64,000 bases of DNA from Sphingomonas sp. CFBP 13720 (GCF_014842075.1 NZ_JACYVA010000006.1:124001-188000); one strand, 5' to 3'. Shown: positions 19,614-29,779, numbered from the stretch's first letter. Notes: generated from the sequence alone by a model not told the origin. Made by a program: numbers and translations.

Positions 19614-21740
19614 ATGTCCCGCCATGCACTTGTCGCGATCGCCTGCCTGATGACCAGCACCGCTGCCCTTGCCCAGACCATCGCCTATCCCGTGACGCGC
19701 ACTATCCCGCAGGTCGACGAACAGTTCGGCGTGCAGGTGGCGGACCCGTATCGCTGGTTGGAAAACGACGTCCGTAACGATCCGGAAGTCGCGGCGTGGG
19801 TCGCCGCCGAGAACAAGGTGACCGACACCTATCTGGCGACGCTGCCGGGTCGCGACGTCTTCAAGCGCCGGCTGACGGCACTGTTCGATTACGAACGCTT
19901 CGGCGTGCCGCAGCGTGAAGGCGGGCGCTATTTCTACAGCCGCAATTCGGGGTTGCAGAACCAGTCGGTCCTGTACGTCCGCGACACCGTCGACGGACCG
20001 GGCCGGGTGCTGATCGATCCGAATGGCTGGTCGAAGGACGGGGCGACGGCGCTGGCCGAATGGTCCCCGTCGAAGGATGGCAAGCGTGTGCTCTATGCGA
20101 TCCAGGACGGCGGCAGCGACTGGCGGCGGGTCAAGGTGCTCGACGTCGCGACCGGCAAGACGCTGGACGACCAGATCGACTGGGTGAAGTTCGGACTGAC
20201 CGCCGCATGGGCGAAGGACGGTTCGGGCTTCTATTATTCGCGGTTCCCGACCCCGGAAAAGGGGCAGGAGTTCCAGAGCCAGAACCTCGACAGCAAGCTG
20301 TATTTCCACAAGCTCGGCACGCCGCAGAGCGCCGACCGGCTGATCCACGAACGCCCGGACCAGCCGAAATACACGTTGGCACCCGGCGTCACCGACGACG
20401 GCCGCTGGCTCATCATCAGCATCGATGGTCCCGGCAATCACAGCGAATTTGCCGTGGTCGACCTGACGAAGCCCGGATCGGCGGCGCGCACCATCGTGAA
20501 GACCGACGACATCGATTGGGGTCTCGCCGGTGCGAAGGGCGATACGCTGTACCTGACTACGACGCAGGGCGCGCCTCGCCTGCGCGTCGTTGCGATCGAT
20601 CTCGCAGCGGCGACGCCGACCCCGCGTGAGGTCGTGGCGCAGGACAAGGCGGTGCTGGGCGGTGCCTCGCTGGTCGGCGACCGCATCTTCGCGACCTATC
20701 TGGTCGATGCGAAGACCGAGGTGAAGCGCTTCACCCTGGACGGCAAGCCCGATGGTGCGATCGCGTTGCCCGGCATCGGGACGGTCGGCGGCGTCGGTGG
20801 TGATGTGGACCGGGACGAAGGCTTCTTCGCCTTTTCCAGCTTTGCGACGCCGACGACCGTCTATCGCTATGACGTGAAGTCGGGGAAGGCGACGCCATGG
20901 GCGACGCCGAAGGTCGCCTTCGACCCGGCACGCTACAGCGTGACGCAGCGTTTCTACACGTCGAAGGACGGCACGCGCGTGCCGATGTTCATCGTCCGGG
21001 CAAAGGACGTGACCGGTCCCGCACCGACGCTGCTCTATGCCTATGGCGGCTTCAACGTGCCCATCCTGCCGGGGTTTTCGCCGGGTCGAATCGCGTGGCT
21101 GGAACAGGGCGGGGTACTGGCGGTCGCGAATATTCGGGGCGGCAGCGAATATGGCAAGGAATGGCATGACGGCGGCAAGCTGCTGAACAAGCAGAATGTC
21201 TTCGATGACTTCATCGCGGCGGGCGAGGATCTGATCGCGCAGGGCGTGACCGGCAAGGGGCAACTGGCGATCCAGGGCGGATCGAATGGCGGCCTGCTGG
21301 TGGGCGCAGTCGTCAACCAGCGTCCCGACCTGTTCGCCGCGGCGCTGCCTGCGGTCGGCGTGATGGACATGCTGCGCTTCGATCGCTTCACCGCCGGGCG
21401 CTACTGGGTGGACGATTACGGCGTGCCGGCGAAGGAAGCAGACTTCCGCAACCTGCTCGCCTTTTCGCCCTATCACAATGTGAAGGCGGGCGTGGCCTAT
21501 CCGGCGATCCTCGCGACGACGGCCGATACCGACGACCGGGTCGTGCCGGGACACACGTTCAAATACACCGCAATGATCCAGTCGAAGGATTTGGGGCCGA
21601 AACCGCGTCTCGTTCGCATCGAAACCCGCGCCGGCCACGGATCAGGCAAGCCGACCGACAAGGTGATCGAGGAGACTGCCGACCTATGGGCGTTCGCGGC
21701 GAAGTGGACGGGGCTGGAGGTCAAGCCGCTCGGACAGTGA
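19614..21740 (+). CDS. Secreted prolyl oligopeptidase (family S9A)
   Basis: Prolyl oligopeptidase cleaves short peptides after proline. The ATG at 19614 gives a clean Sec signal peptide (MSRHALVAIACLMTSTAALAQ), so the enzyme should be periplasmic; GGAG precedes it, and starts further up add a non-conserved leader. The mature part has an N-terminal strand, a seven-bladed beta-propeller, and a C-terminal hydrolase domain. GGSNGG carries nucleophile Ser557, the DTDDRVVPG segment holds Asp640/641, and GHGSG holds His675. The length of 708 matches animal and bacterial POPs (~710). It stands alone between the alpha operon terminator and guaA. Confidence 0.93.
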   Translation: MSRHALVAIACLMTSTAALAQTIAYPVTRTIPQVDEQFGVQVADPYRWLENDVRNDPEVAAWVAAENKVTDTYLATLPGRDVFKRRLTALFDYERFGVPQREGGRYFYSRNSGLQNQSVLYVRDTVDGPGRVLIDPNGWSKDGATALAEWSPSKDGKRVLYAIQDGGSDWRRVKVLDVATGKTLDDQIDWVKFGLTAAWAKDGSGFYYSRFPTPEKGQEFQSQNLDSKLYFHKLGTPQSADRLIHERPDQPKYTLAPGVTDDGRWLIISIDGPGNHSEFAVVDLTKPGSAARTIVKTDDIDWGLAGAKGDTLYLTTTQGAPRLRVVAIDLAAATPTPREVVAQDKAVLGGASLVGDRIFATYLVDAKTEVKRFTLDGKPDGAIALPGIGTVGGVGGDVDRDEGFFAFSSFATPTTVYRYDVKSGKATPWATPKVAFDPARYSVTQRFYTSKDGTRVPMFIVRAKDVTGPAPTLLYAYGGFNVPILPGFSPGRIAWLEQGGVLAVANIRGGSEYGKEWHDGGKLLNKQNVFDDFIAAGEDLIAQGVTGKGQLAIQGGSNGGLLVGAVVNQRPDLFAAALPAVGVMDMLRFDRFTAGRYWVDDYGVPAKEADFRNLLAFSPYHNVKAGVAYPAILATTADTDDRVVPGHTFKYTAMIQSKDLGPKPRLVRIETRAGHGSGKPTDKVIEETADLWAFAAKWTGLEVKPLGQ

Positions 21741-21872
21741 GTCAGGCGGCATAGCTCTAAGCGAAAGAGCGGACGGGGTCGCATCGGCAGCGGCCCCGTC
21801 GTTACCCCCGGCGATGGAATGCGATCCGTCGAAGGGGTAGCGCCGACGCCGCGCGCTGGCTATCGAACGCGC
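21741..21872 (+). promoter_or_regulatory. Gap between the peptidase and guaA, with hairpin
   Basis: GACGGGGTCGC at about 21772-21782 can pair with GCGGCCCCGTC at 21790-21800 (one wobble), followed by GTTACCCCC. This may be a weak terminator of the peptidase gene. No promoter is clear and no purine-riboswitch-like architecture is seen ahead of guaA. Confidence 0.35.
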
Positions 21873-23429
21873 ATGAACGAAACGCCCGACTCCATCCTGA
21901 TCGTCGACTTCGGCAGCCAGGTGACGCAACTCATCGCCCGCCGCGTACGCGAGGCCGGCGTGTATTCCGAGATCGTTCCCTTCCAGAAAGCCGAAGAGGC
22001 ATTCGCGCGGTTGGCGCCGCGCGGTGTGATCCTGTCGGGCGGGCCGGCGTCGGTGTGCGACGAAGGCTCGCCGCGCGCACCGCAGGCGATCTTCGATGCC
22101 GGCATCCCCGTCCTCGGCATCTGCTATGGGCAGCAGGTGATGACGCAGCAGCTGGGCGGGATGGTCGAACAGGGCCATTCGGGCGAGTTCGGCGAGGCCT
22201 ATATCGAAATCGGTGACGACTGCACGCTGTTCGACGGCCTGTGGTCGCAGGGCGACCGGCATCAAGTGTGGATGAGCCACGGCGACAAGGTCGCGGCGCT
22301 GGCCCCCGGTTTCGGCGTCGTCGCGACCAGCCCGGGTGCGCCGTTCGCCATCATCGCCGACGATAGCCGCCGCTATTACGGCGTACAGTTTCACCCGGAG
22401 GTCGTTCATACCCCCGACGGCGGCAAGCTGATCGCCAATTTCGCCCGCCATGTCTGCGGCCTCGCGGGCGACTGGACCATGGCCGAGTTCCGCGCCGCCA
22501 AGATCGCCGAAATCCGCGATCAGGTGGGCGACGGAAAGGTGATCTGCGGCCTGTCGGGCGGCGTCGATTCGTCCGTCGCGGCGCTGTTGATCCACGAAGC
22601 GATCGGCGAACAGCTGACCTGCGTCTTCGTCGACGGCGGCATCCTGCGCATGGGCGAGGCCGAGCAGGTCGTCAGCCTGTTCCGCGGCCATTATCACATT
22701 CCGCTGGTCCATGTGGAAGCACAGGACCTATTCATGGACGGGCTGGCCGGGATCACCGATCCCGAGGCGAAGCGCAAATTCATCGGCAAGACCTTCATCG
22801 ACGTGTTCGAGGCGGAGGCGAAGAAGATCGGCGGGGCGGAATTCCTTGCACAGGGGACGCTCTATCCCGACGTGATCGAAAGCGTCAGCTTCACCGGCGG
22901 CCCGTCGGTGACGATCAAGAGCCACCACAATGTCGGCGGTCTGCCCGAACGCATGAACATGGCGCTGGTCGAGCCGCTGCGCGAACTGTTCAAGGACGAG
23001 GTCCGCGCGCTGGGCCGCGAGCTCGGTCTGCCCGACGCGTTCGTCGGCCGCCATCCGTTCCCCGGACCGGGCCTTGCGATCCGCATTCCGGGCGAAGTGA
23101 CGCGTGAACGCTGCGACATCCTGCGCAAGGCGGACCAGATCTATCTCGACGAGATCCGTGCGGCGGGGCTGTACGATACGATCTGGCAGGCGTTCGCGGT
23201 CCTGCTGCCGGTGCGTTCGGTCGGCGTGATGGGCGACGGGCGGACCTACGACAACGTACTGGCACTGCGCGCGGTGACGTCGACCGACGGCATGACCGCG
23301 CAGGCGTTCCAGTTCCCCGGCGACTTCCTGCCCCGCGTCGCGACCCGCATCGTCAACGAGGTGAAGGGCATCAACCGCGTCACCTACGATTATACGTCGA
23401 AGCCGCCCGGTACGATCGAATGGGAATGA
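21873..23429 (+). CDS. guaA: GMP synthase (glutamine-hydrolysing)
   Basis: GuaA turns XMP into GMP using ATP and glutamine-derived ammonia. The N-terminal class I amidotransferase has GICYGQQ (nucleophile Cys) and the QFHPEVVHT segment with His and Glu. The ATP pyrophosphatase P-loop is [11 protein letters not shown]. The C-terminal dimerisation domain ends PPGTIEWE, the universal GuaA terminus. I chose the ATG giving [25 protein letters not shown] (518 residues). No guaB is adjacent, and the next gene is convergent. Confidence 0.98.
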   Translation: MNETPDSILIVDFGSQVTQLIARRVREAGVYSEIVPFQKAEEAFARLAPRGVILSGGPASVCDEGSPRAPQAIFDAGIPVLGICYGQQVMTQQLGGMVEQGHSGEFGEAYIEIGDDCTLFDGLWSQGDRHQVWMSHGDKVAALAPGFGVVATSPGAPFAIIADDSRRYYGVQFHPEVVHTPDGGKLIANFARHVCGLAGDWTMAEFRAAKIAEIRDQVGDGKVICGLSGGVDSSVAALLIHEAIGEQLTCVFVDGGILRMGEAEQVVSLFRGHYHIPLVHVEAQDLFMDGLAGITDPEAKRKFIGKTFIDVFEAEAKKIGGAEFLAQGTLYPDVIESVSFTGGPSVTIKSHHNVGGLPERMNMALVEPLRELFKDEVRALGRELGLPDAFVGRHPFPGPGLAIRIPGEVTRERCDILRKADQIYLDEIRAAGLYDTIWQAFAVLLPVRSVGVMGDGRTYDNVLALRAVTSTDGMTAQAFQFPGDFLPRVATRIVNEVKGINRVTYDYTSKPPGTIEWE

Positions 23430-23483
23430 GCCGGACGGAATCTCCTTTGAAAGTGGCGGGCAGGTAGAAGAAGTCTGGTTCAC

Positions 23484-23507
23484 GCGGAGGCGCGGAGGCG
23501 CGGAGAA
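23484..23507. repeat. Short direct repeat after guaA
   Basis: Three consecutive 8-base units, GCGGAGGC, GCGGAGGC and GCGGAGAA, are preceded by GGTTCAC. This looks like a small dispersed intergenic repeat in the convergent gap between guaA and the permease gene. Confidence 0.6.
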
Positions 23508-23556
23508 GGGGGTAACCGTTGCAACCCGCCCCGCGCCATCGGCCTGATCGCTTATT

Positions 23557-24903
23557 TCAGCCATCCCGAAAGTCTGCCGTTCGCGAGCGTTTTCCCCGGA
23601 CGCAACCCCTCCGCGTGAGCAACCCTTCCTTCGCCACCGGTCGCGTCTCGCGCAGCCCCAGCAACACCGGCAGCACCCCCAGCGCAACGACGGCGATCAT
23701 CGCGCCCGGCACGGGTGCCCATCCGGTCCGTTCGACCAGCAACTGCGACACCAGCGGGGCCAGCCCGCCGAAGATCGCCGTCGCCGCCGTCGCGCCCAGC
23801 GCGAGGCCGCTCAGTCGTCCTTCGCCGGGAAACTGTTCGGCGGTAGCGACCGCGCCGACGGCGCTCACCGCACCGCCCAGTGCCGCCAGCACCAACGCTC
23901 CGGCCAGTGCCACCGCCCATGATCCACCCGCCATGCCCGAAAACATCGTGATCGGCAGCACCGCGGCAAGCACCGCCACGGCCAGCAGGACCGGCTTGCG
24001 TCCGATCCGGTCGGACAACAGCCCGACCAGCGGCGTCACCGCGATCACCATTACCGCGGCGGCGGTCGACAGCCACAGCGCGTCGCCTTCGCCCATCGCG
24101 CCGGTGCCGGTCAGGAAGGCGGGGACATAGACGATGCCGACATAATAGGTGATCGACCCCAGCGCCGAGATCGCGAACCCGCGTCCGATCGCGACGCGGT
24201 GATGCCGCAGCACATGCGCGAACGGATTGGCGGGGATCGTCCCTTCCGCGCGCTGACGTTCGAAATCGGGCGATTCCTGAAGGGTGGAACGCGCCAGCGC
24301 CACCGCCGCCGCCAACGCCGCGCCGATGAAGAACGGAATACGCCAGCCCCAAGCCTCCAGATCGGCCGCGCTCATCCACGCGACGGTCGCCGCCGAGATC
24401 GCGACCGCGAGCAGCCCGCCGACCTCGCTCGCCGCCGATGCCACCGACGTGACGAACCCCCGCCGGTCCGGCCGCGCGCCTTCGAACAGATAGGCGACGA
24501 CCCCGGTATATTCGCCACCGACCGAGAACGCCATGACACAGCGCAACGCCAGCAACAGCCACCCCGCCGCCGGCCCGATCTGTTCGCGGGTCGGGAGCAG
24601 CGCGATGCCCAGCATCGCCACCGTCATCAGCGCCATCGATGCCAGCATCATGCGCCGCCGCCCGAACCGGTCGCCAATCTGCCCGAACACGATCGCGCCC
24701 AGCGGTCGCATGAGATAGGCGATGGCGAACCCGCCCAGCGTCACTGCCAGCGACGCCGCGCCCCCGCCATAGAAGACGCGCGACAGCAGCGTGGCGAGGT
24801 AGAGATACAGCGTGAAATCATACCATTCGACCACGGTCGAAAACGCCGCCACCGCCATCGACCTGCGCGATATGCCGTGCGCGGCGTTCGGGTCGTTCGT
24901 CAT
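23557..24903 (-). CDS. MFS permease of the metabolite:H+ symporter (MHS) family
   Basis: This is a 12-helix inner-membrane proton symporter of the group containing ProP, KgtP and ShiA. The chosen ATG gives MTNDPNAAHGISRRSMAVAAFSTVVEWYDFTLY (448 residues); longer in-frame starts would translate the upstream palindromic repeats. Visible family marks are VVEWYDF in helix 1, GQIGDRFGRRRMML in loop 2-3, GGEYTG in helix 4 and SDRIGRKPVLL in loop 8-9. The substrate (organic acid, betaine or sugar acid) cannot be read. It lies downstream of the pectin operon on the same strand but is separated from it by repeats. Confidence 0.85.
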   Translation of the reverse strand: MTNDPNAAHGISRRSMAVAAFSTVVEWYDFTLYLYLATLLSRVFYGGGAASLAVTLGGFAIAYLMRPLGAIVFGQIGDRFGRRRMMLASMALMTVAMLGIALLPTREQIGPAAGWLLLALRCVMAFSVGGEYTGVVAYLFEGARPDRRGFVTSVASAASEVGGLLAVAISAATVAWMSAADLEAWGWRIPFFIGAALAAAVALARSTLQESPDFERQRAEGTIPANPFAHVLRHHRVAIGRGFAISALGSITYYVGIVYVPAFLTGTGAMGEGDALWLSTAAAVMVIAVTPLVGLLSDRIGRKPVLLAVAVLAAVLPITMFSGMAGGSWAVALAGALVLAALGGAVSAVGAVATAEQFPGEGRLSGLALGATAATAIFGGLAPLVSQLLVERTGWAPVPGAMIAVVALGVLPVLLGLRETRPVAKEGLLTRRGCVRGKRSRTADFRDG

Positions 24904-24972
24904 CCGTTGGTCTCCGCTGTGGCGAAGCGGTGATGCGGGGGATGGTGGCGCGGCGCAAGCCGTGGGTGGCGA

Positions 24973-25117
24973 CGTCCCGGCGAAAGCCGGGGTAGCGCGT
25001 GGGAACGGGTGGTGAGGCCCGGCAACGCGTTCATCCGTCACCCCGGCGAAAGCCGGGGTCGCTCGTGGTTGGCGCGCGTCCCTGCCACGAACGATCCCAG
25101 CCGGCGCTGGGATGACG
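24973..25117. repeat. Cluster of REP-like palindromes
   Basis: Three palindromic units are visible. They are a half-decayed one at 24973-24996 (CCCGGCGAAAGCCGGGG core), a complete GTCACCCCGGCGAAAGCCGGGGTC at 25037-25060, and the partner form GATCCCAGCCGGCGCTGGGATGAC at 25093-25116. The head and tail forms face each other, as at other sites in the window. They fill the 307-base gap between the pectate lyase gene and the permease gene, which holds no other feature. Confidence 0.8.
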
Positions 25118-25210
25118 TTGGGGAAAGGCAGGTGCAGTGGCAGGCTCCATGCCGACCGCGACAGAGCGCAGGCGATACTCTCTCCTCCGCAAGCCGAAAA
25201 GGGAGCAGCA

Positions 25211-26440
25211 TCACTCCAGCGCGGCATATCCCCCGACCGCGCCTTCGTCGTCGATCACCCGTCCGGTGCCGTCGCGGACCTGCGTCACCACGCGCCGGTC
25301 GACCGCATCGCGTTCCCATGGCCGCGCGCCCGCGGTCGCCAGCACCCACGCCTCGACCCCGGCGGTCGGCAACGCCTTCAGCCCCGTCGGCCAGATGACC
25401 GGCCGCGCCTGCGGCACGATCTTCGGCTGACGGTTCGAAATGATACCGACCGGCTGCATCGTGCGTCCGTCGGCGTGCTGTGCAACGTTGCCCGCCGCGT
25501 GGAGGTTCAGGTCGCCCTGTCCCTCGACGATCAGGAACGGCAGGTCGGCGCGCGTCGATGCGCCGCCCTTCACCACATTGTTCACGATCGACAATTCGCC
25601 CGCGATCCACTGATGGCCGACCCATTCCTCTTCGTTCAGTGCGTAATGCATGCAGCGATTGCCGGGGTCGTAGATCAGGTTGTTGACGCACGCTGCCTGC
25701 GCCGCACCCTTGAACAGCGGATTGCGCTCATAATTATGCGCATAGAGATTACCCGCGATCAGCACTTCGGTGGCATTGTCGTGGATCAACGATCCCTTGC
25801 TATGCTCGCCCTTGGCATGAGACGAATGCGACAGCCCCTCGGCGACGATATTGCGGGTGAAGCTGATCCGCCGGGACGTATGCTGCCGCCACTGCGCCAC
25901 GGTATCGCCCCCGGCGAAGCGTGGTCCCGACGCTGACAGGTTTTCGTCGGTGGCCCATGCGAACGAACACTGGTCGACGATCACGTCGTGCGCGGCGGTG
26001 GTGGCAAGGCCGTCGACCTCCCAGCCGCTGTTCGCCGCCGCGCCGTCCGCCCCGGCGCGCACCCGGATATGCCGCACGACCACATCGTGCGTCGCCACGC
26101 TGATTCCGCCGCGAATGATCGTGATGCCGGGCGTGGGCGCGGTTTCGCCGGCGATCGTCACGAACGGCTCGCGGATCGACAGCGACTCGCGGCCCAGATC
26201 GATGATCCCGCCGACCGCGAACTCGATCACGCGCGGCCCCTTCGCCGCCAGCGCCGCACGCAGGCTGCCCGCACCCGTCGACGCAAGCGTCGTGACCCGC
26301 AGCACCCGTCCACCGGTCCCGCCGCGCGTCCGTGTCCAGCCCTGCGGTGCGGGCTGCGGTTTCGCTGCAGCGGGGAGCAGCAACAGCGCTGCGCCGGCCG
26401 GTGCGATGCCGAGCACGCCCCGGCGATCGATCCGCGTCAT
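25211..26440 (-). CDS. Secreted pectate lyase, beta-helix (PL1-like), copy A
   Basis: Pectate lyases cut de-esterified homogalacturonan by beta-elimination in the periplasm or outside. The leader MTRIDRRGVLGIAPAGAALLLLPAAA has an RR pair (Tat-like). The body shows the GGRGGRVLRVTTL-type entry, GSLRAALAAKGPRVIEF, TIAGETAPTPGITI, and a long parallel beta-helix with DQCSFAWATDENLS and NLYAHNYERNP. I use the ATG overlapping the upstream stop (ATGA) because GGAGG is 9 bases ahead; an ATG two codons earlier is poorly spaced. It has 409 residues, is the last gene of the five-gene pectin operon, and is a close paralogue of the gene at 36241. Confidence 0.85.
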   Translation of the reverse strand: MTRIDRRGVLGIAPAGAALLLLPAAAKPQPAPQGWTRTRGGTGGRVLRVTTLASTGAGSLRAALAAKGPRVIEFAVGGIIDLGRESLSIREPFVTIAGETAPTPGITIIRGGISVATHDVVVRHIRVRAGADGAAANSGWEVDGLATTAAHDVIVDQCSFAWATDENLSASGPRFAGGDTVAQWRQHTSRRISFTRNIVAEGLSHSSHAKGEHSKGSLIHDNATEVLIAGNLYAHNYERNPLFKGAAQAACVNNLIYDPGNRCMHYALNEEEWVGHQWIAGELSIVNNVVKGGASTRADLPFLIVEGQGDLNLHAAGNVAQHADGRTMQPVGIISNRQPKIVPQARPVIWPTGLKALPTAGVEAWVLATAGARPWERDAVDRRVVTQVRDGTGRVIDDEGAVGGYAALE

Positions 26441-27405
26441 CGGCATGATCCTCCACTCGCCAGCACCCGGTCGGCGGTCGGCCGCCGCGTATCGGTCCGG
26501 CGGGTCGGTGCGGCGACCGCGCCCGGGCCACGACTATCCGCCTCGTACAGCCGCGCTTCCAGCGGGGTCAGTTGCCGCTGCACCCCCGCCGGGTCGCGAT
26601 AGCCCATCCACGTCCACCCTTCGGCGGCGATATGCGCATCCATCCGGCACCGCAGGAAACTGGCCTGTCCCAGCAATGCCATGTTGCCGCCCGCCCGCCA
26701 TGGCCGGCCGAGGAACACCGATCCGTCGCGCACGCCGTCCTCGCGCAGCAGGCGGCAGCGATCGAATACCAGCCCGAACGCCTGGCAGGCGGGAGTGCTG
26801 GGCGCGGCGACGAAGCCCGGCGCGCCGCTCTGCGTCGGGCGGCTGACGATATCGCACCGTTCGATCCACGCCGCCGCGCCGCCGAAGATGAAGTCGACAT
26901 TGCCGCTGATATGGCAATCGCTGACGCGCGACGTCGCCTGCAACAACAACGTGTCCTGATATCCCTCGATCCGGCACCGGCGCAGACGGCACCGGTCGCC
27001 ACCCGCCTGCACCGCCAGCGCCACCGCCTGCATCGGCTGCTGCGGATAGGGGTGATCGTTGCGGATCGTCATTCCGTCGATCGTCACATCGGCCGCGCGG
27101 ATCGTCAGCGTCGCCGATCCGCTGGTCCCCCAGTTGCGCCCGTCCGGTCCCGGCAGCGCCGCGCCGGCATCGTATGTCAGCACCGCCCCCGGTCCAGTCG
27201 CGCGCAGCGTAACGCCGGCAAGGTCGATCGTCAGCTTTTCGCGATAGACGCCCGCATCGATCGTGATGACCCGCACGCCCAGCCGCCGGGCGGTCGCCAG
27301 CCCCTCCGCGATCGATCCGCCGCGCACGACGCGGATCGGCGGCCGGGCGGCGGCGACGCTGCCCAGCGCGATCCCGCCGATCAGCACGCTGCGCCGGTCG
27401 ATCAT
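26437..27405 (-). CDS. Pectinesterase (CE8)
   Basis: CE8 enzymes remove methyl esters from pectin, exposing galacturonate for the lyases. The catalytic pattern is complete: GYQDTLL (Asp151), GNVDFIFG (Asp171) and LGRPW (Arg234) in a right-handed beta-helix. The 322-residue protein starts MIDRRSVLIGGIALGSVAAA, an RR leader suggesting Tat export. The start is fixed by an ATGA overlap with the CE12 gene upstream, and its own stop overlaps the lyase start in the same way. Longer in-frame extensions run antisense-like into neighbouring sequence and are rejected. Confidence 0.93.
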   Translation of the reverse strand: MIDRRSVLIGGIALGSVAAARPPIRVVRGGSIAEGLATARRLGVRVITIDAGVYREKLTIDLAGVTLRATGPGAVLTYDAGAALPGPDGRNWGTSGSATLTIRAADVTIDGMTIRNDHPYPQQPMQAVALAVQAGGDRCRLRRCRIEGYQDTLLLQATSRVSDCHISGNVDFIFGGAAAWIERCDIVSRPTQSGAPGFVAAPSTPACQAFGLVFDRCRLLREDGVRDGSVFLGRPWRAGGNMALLGQASFLRCRMDAHIAAEGWTWMGYRDPAGVQRQLTPLEARLYEADSRGPGAVAAPTRRTDTRRPTADRVLASGGSCR

Positions 27406-28193
27406 TTCAGCGCCACCGGATCGGGCTGCGTCAGGAATACCAGCCCGGCGGTGTCCGGCACCGCCTTCACCAGCGAGCCCGCCATCATCGCCGCCACCCG
27501 GTCGGCGCCGGCACGGCCCAGATGCGTGCGGTCGAACGACAGCTTGCGCGCGGCCCCCGGCGGCACGACGACCTCGGTCGATGCGGGCGGGGCGGGGGGC
27601 GTCGCGCCCTTCGGCCATTGTGCCCAACGCTCGGCCTGCGCCTCGCCGCCCGCTTCCAGATCGGCCAGGCTGATCGCGTTCAGATCGACCAGCGGCACCT
27701 GCATTTCACGGGCAATCCGCCGCGTCGCTTCGGCCCATGGTGCCAGATCCTGCACGACGCTACCGTTGTCGAACGTCCGCCGGCTGAGCGGCGTGACCAG
27801 CACCGGCACCGCCCCCGCCGCCCGCGTTTCCGCGACATAGCGCCGCAGATTGGCGGGAAACTCGGTGGCCAGATCGGTTGACCGCCCCGGCTTGCCCGGC
27901 TGGTCGTTATGCCCGAACTGGATCAGCACCCATGTCTTGACGAACCCCGGCGTCTTCATCTCGTTCAGCGCGAGCGCCCATGATCCCTCCGCACGGTAGC
28001 TGCCCGACGACCGCCCCCCGCGCGCAAGGTTCACGCAGGCGACGAACGACGTGACATGCTCGGCACAGAAGCTGCCGCCCCATCCGCCCGCGACCGCCGT
28101 CGTGGAATCGCCGACCAGCACGATCTTCGACGCGCGGATCGGCTGGACCGCCGGTGCCGCGACCTGCGCCAGCGCGATGGCGATCGCGATCAC
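27402..28193 (-). CDS. SGNH esterase, rhamnogalacturonan acetylesterase type (CE12)
   Basis: This group removes acetyl groups from rhamnogalacturonan or homogalacturonan. All four SGNH blocks are seen: GDST (Ser30), GGRSSGS (Gly60), GHND (Asn96) and DRTHL (Asp221, His224). A short hydrophobic leader (MIAIAIALAQVAAPAVQ) predicts export. It has 263 residues. Both ends overlap neighbours by four bases (ATGA), so it is tightly coupled to the GH43 upstream and the pectinesterase downstream. Confidence 0.9.
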   Translation of the reverse strand: MIAIAIALAQVAAPAVQPIRASKIVLVGDSTTAVAGGWGGSFCAEHVTSFVACVNLARGGRSSGSYRAEGSWALALNEMKTPGFVKTWVLIQFGHNDQPGKPGRSTDLATEFPANLRRYVAETRAAGAVPVLVTPLSRRTFDNGSVVQDLAPWAEATRRIAREMQVPLVDLNAISLADLEAGGEAQAERWAQWPKGATPPAPPASTEVVVPPGAARKLSFDRTHLGRAGADRVAAMMAGSLVKAVPDTAGLVFLTQPDPVALK

Positions 28194-29779
28194 AGCGCTT
28201 CGAACCGGAAATCACGGAACTTCGCCGTACCCTGACCCGCCGAATACAGACCGGGACGCAGCATGAGGAACCCGCCACGGACGTTGTGGTGATATCCCGA
28301 CACTTCCATGCCGCGATCGAACCGCGCCCACGTCCGGCCATTATCGGTGCTGGTGTGGTAGGATACGATGTGCCGGTCGTTGACCACGCGCATTCGCATG
28401 CGCCGGCCGTTGGGGTTGCCGGGACGACCGCGTTCGATGCCATATTGGTGCGTGACGAACCGCTTTTCGTCGAACCCCAGCCCGCAATACAGCTTGTCGT
28501 CATAGAACAGGATCAGCCCCGCCGTGCCGCCCGGCGCGATTTCGATGTCGCATTCGAAACGATATCCGGTGTCGCCCGCGATCAGCAGCAACGGCGCGCC
28601 GTCCGACGGTGCCTTGCCTTTCGCATCCAGCAGCAGCGCGCCACCCTCGACGCGCGCCCGCTTGCGCTCGTCGGGGCCGGGGCGGAAGAAATTCCACTTG
28701 GTGCCATATGCCAGCGTCGCGAAATCGTCCGACAGCTTCTGGCCATGGCGCACCGGGGTGCCGCCCTTCGGCTTGGCGATCGGTTGCGACAGGTCGCCGC
28801 CCTTCATGCGGAACCAGCCGTCCGCCGTCCATTCCACCGGGTCCAGCAGCGTCTGCCGCCCCAGCGTCCAGAACCCGTTCTCATAGCCGTGATAGACCGA
28901 CCACCAGCTTCCATCCGGTCCCTCGACCAGCGTCGCATGGCCGCGCGACCACCATTTTTCGTCCAGCGACGTGGTGCGCACGATCGGGTTGCCTGGATGA
29001 TTTTCCCACGGCCCGTTGATCGATTTCGACCGTGCGGCGATGACCATGTGCCCGGTCGGCGGCCCAGCGGTGCCGCCGACCGCCGCGATCATGTAGAAAT
29101 ACTGGCCATGGCGCATGACCTTCGGCCCCTCGGGGCTGAAGCCTTCCACGTCCCACGTGTCGGGATAGCGCCACGGGTCATAGACATGCTCGACCTTGCC
29201 CACCGTCGACAGCCCATCGGGGGCCAGCCGGATGCGGTCGCCACCCGACAGGAACAGCCAGCGCGATCCGTCCTCGCCCACCGCATGGCCGGGATCGATG
29301 TGATCGGTCAGCTTCAGGTCGACCGGGTCCGACCACGGCCCTTCGATCTTGTCGGCCCAGATCACCCAGTTGGTCGTCGGGTTCTTGGTCGGGATATACA
29401 GGTAATAGCGGCCGTTATGCTTGGTCAGCTCTGGCGCCCACACCGATCCGATATTGCGCGTCAACGCGGCGGTACGCGGCGTCCAGTTCACCAGATCGCG
29501 CGAATGCCAGATGACCAGACCCGGATAGGAATCGAAGGTCGAGAACGTCATGTAATAATCGCGACCGTCCTTCAGAATGGTCGGATCGGGATGGTCGCCC
29601 GCCATCAGCGGGTTCAGGAACCGTCCGTCGCCCAGATCGGCGATGCGCTGGTTGTCATAACCGCGCTGATAGGGCGGGGCGGCGGGCGGACGCTGGCCCT
29701 GGGCGAATACCGGCGGGCTGGCGAGCGCGGTCGCGCCCAACGCGGCGGTGGACATGGCTTCGCGGCGGGTAAGGTTCAC
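28190..29779 (-). CDS. GH43-like glycoside hydrolase with C-terminal beta-sandwich
   Basis: Family 43 enzymes act on arabinose-, xylose- or galactose-containing side chains. The five-blade propeller has the base in GDHPDPT (Asp65), a likely pKa modulator in HIDPGHA (Asp163) and the proton donor in SPEGPK (Glu217). Residues ~330-529 look like a concanavalin-type sandwich (YHTSTDNGRTWARFD) seen in longer GH43 proteins. The leader MNLTRREAMSTAALGATALASPPVFAQG is Tat-like. I chose the GTG that overlaps the preceding stop (GTGA); an ATG eight codons later would lose the RR. It has 529 residues; the exact sugar is not readable. Confidence 0.88.
   Translation of the reverse strand: MNLTRREAMSTAALGATALASPPVFAQGQRPPAAPPYQRGYDNQRIADLGDGRFLNPLMAGDHPDPTILKDGRDYYMTFSTFDSYPGLVIWHSRDLVNWTPRTAALTRNIGSVWAPELTKHNGRYYLYIPTKNPTTNWVIWADKIEGPWSDPVDLKLTDHIDPGHAVGEDGSRWLFLSGGDRIRLAPDGLSTVGKVEHVYDPWRYPDTWDVEGFSPEGPKVMRHGQYFYMIAAVGGTAGPPTGHMVIAARSKSINGPWENHPGNPIVRTTSLDEKWWSRGHATLVEGPDGSWWSVYHGYENGFWTLGRQTLLDPVEWTADGWFRMKGGDLSQPIAKPKGGTPVRHGQKLSDDFATLAYGTKWNFFRPGPDERKRARVEGGALLLDAKGKAPSDGAPLLLIAGDTGYRFECDIEIAPGGTAGLILFYDDKLYCGLGFDEKRFVTHQYGIERGRPGNPNGRRMRMRVVNDRHIVSYHTSTDNGRTWARFDRGMEVSGYHHNVRGGFLMLRPGLYSAGQGTAKFRDFRFEAL

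Noticed and set aside
21741..21872. Possible riboswitch before guaA
   Set aside because: I could find only a single hairpin and none of the conserved loop sequences of purine or other known riboswitches.
24904..25227. 108-codon N-terminal extension of the MHS permease gene
   Set aside because: It would translate the REP-like palindromes and has Pro/Ala-rich noise; the family N-terminus starts at MTNDPNAAHG.
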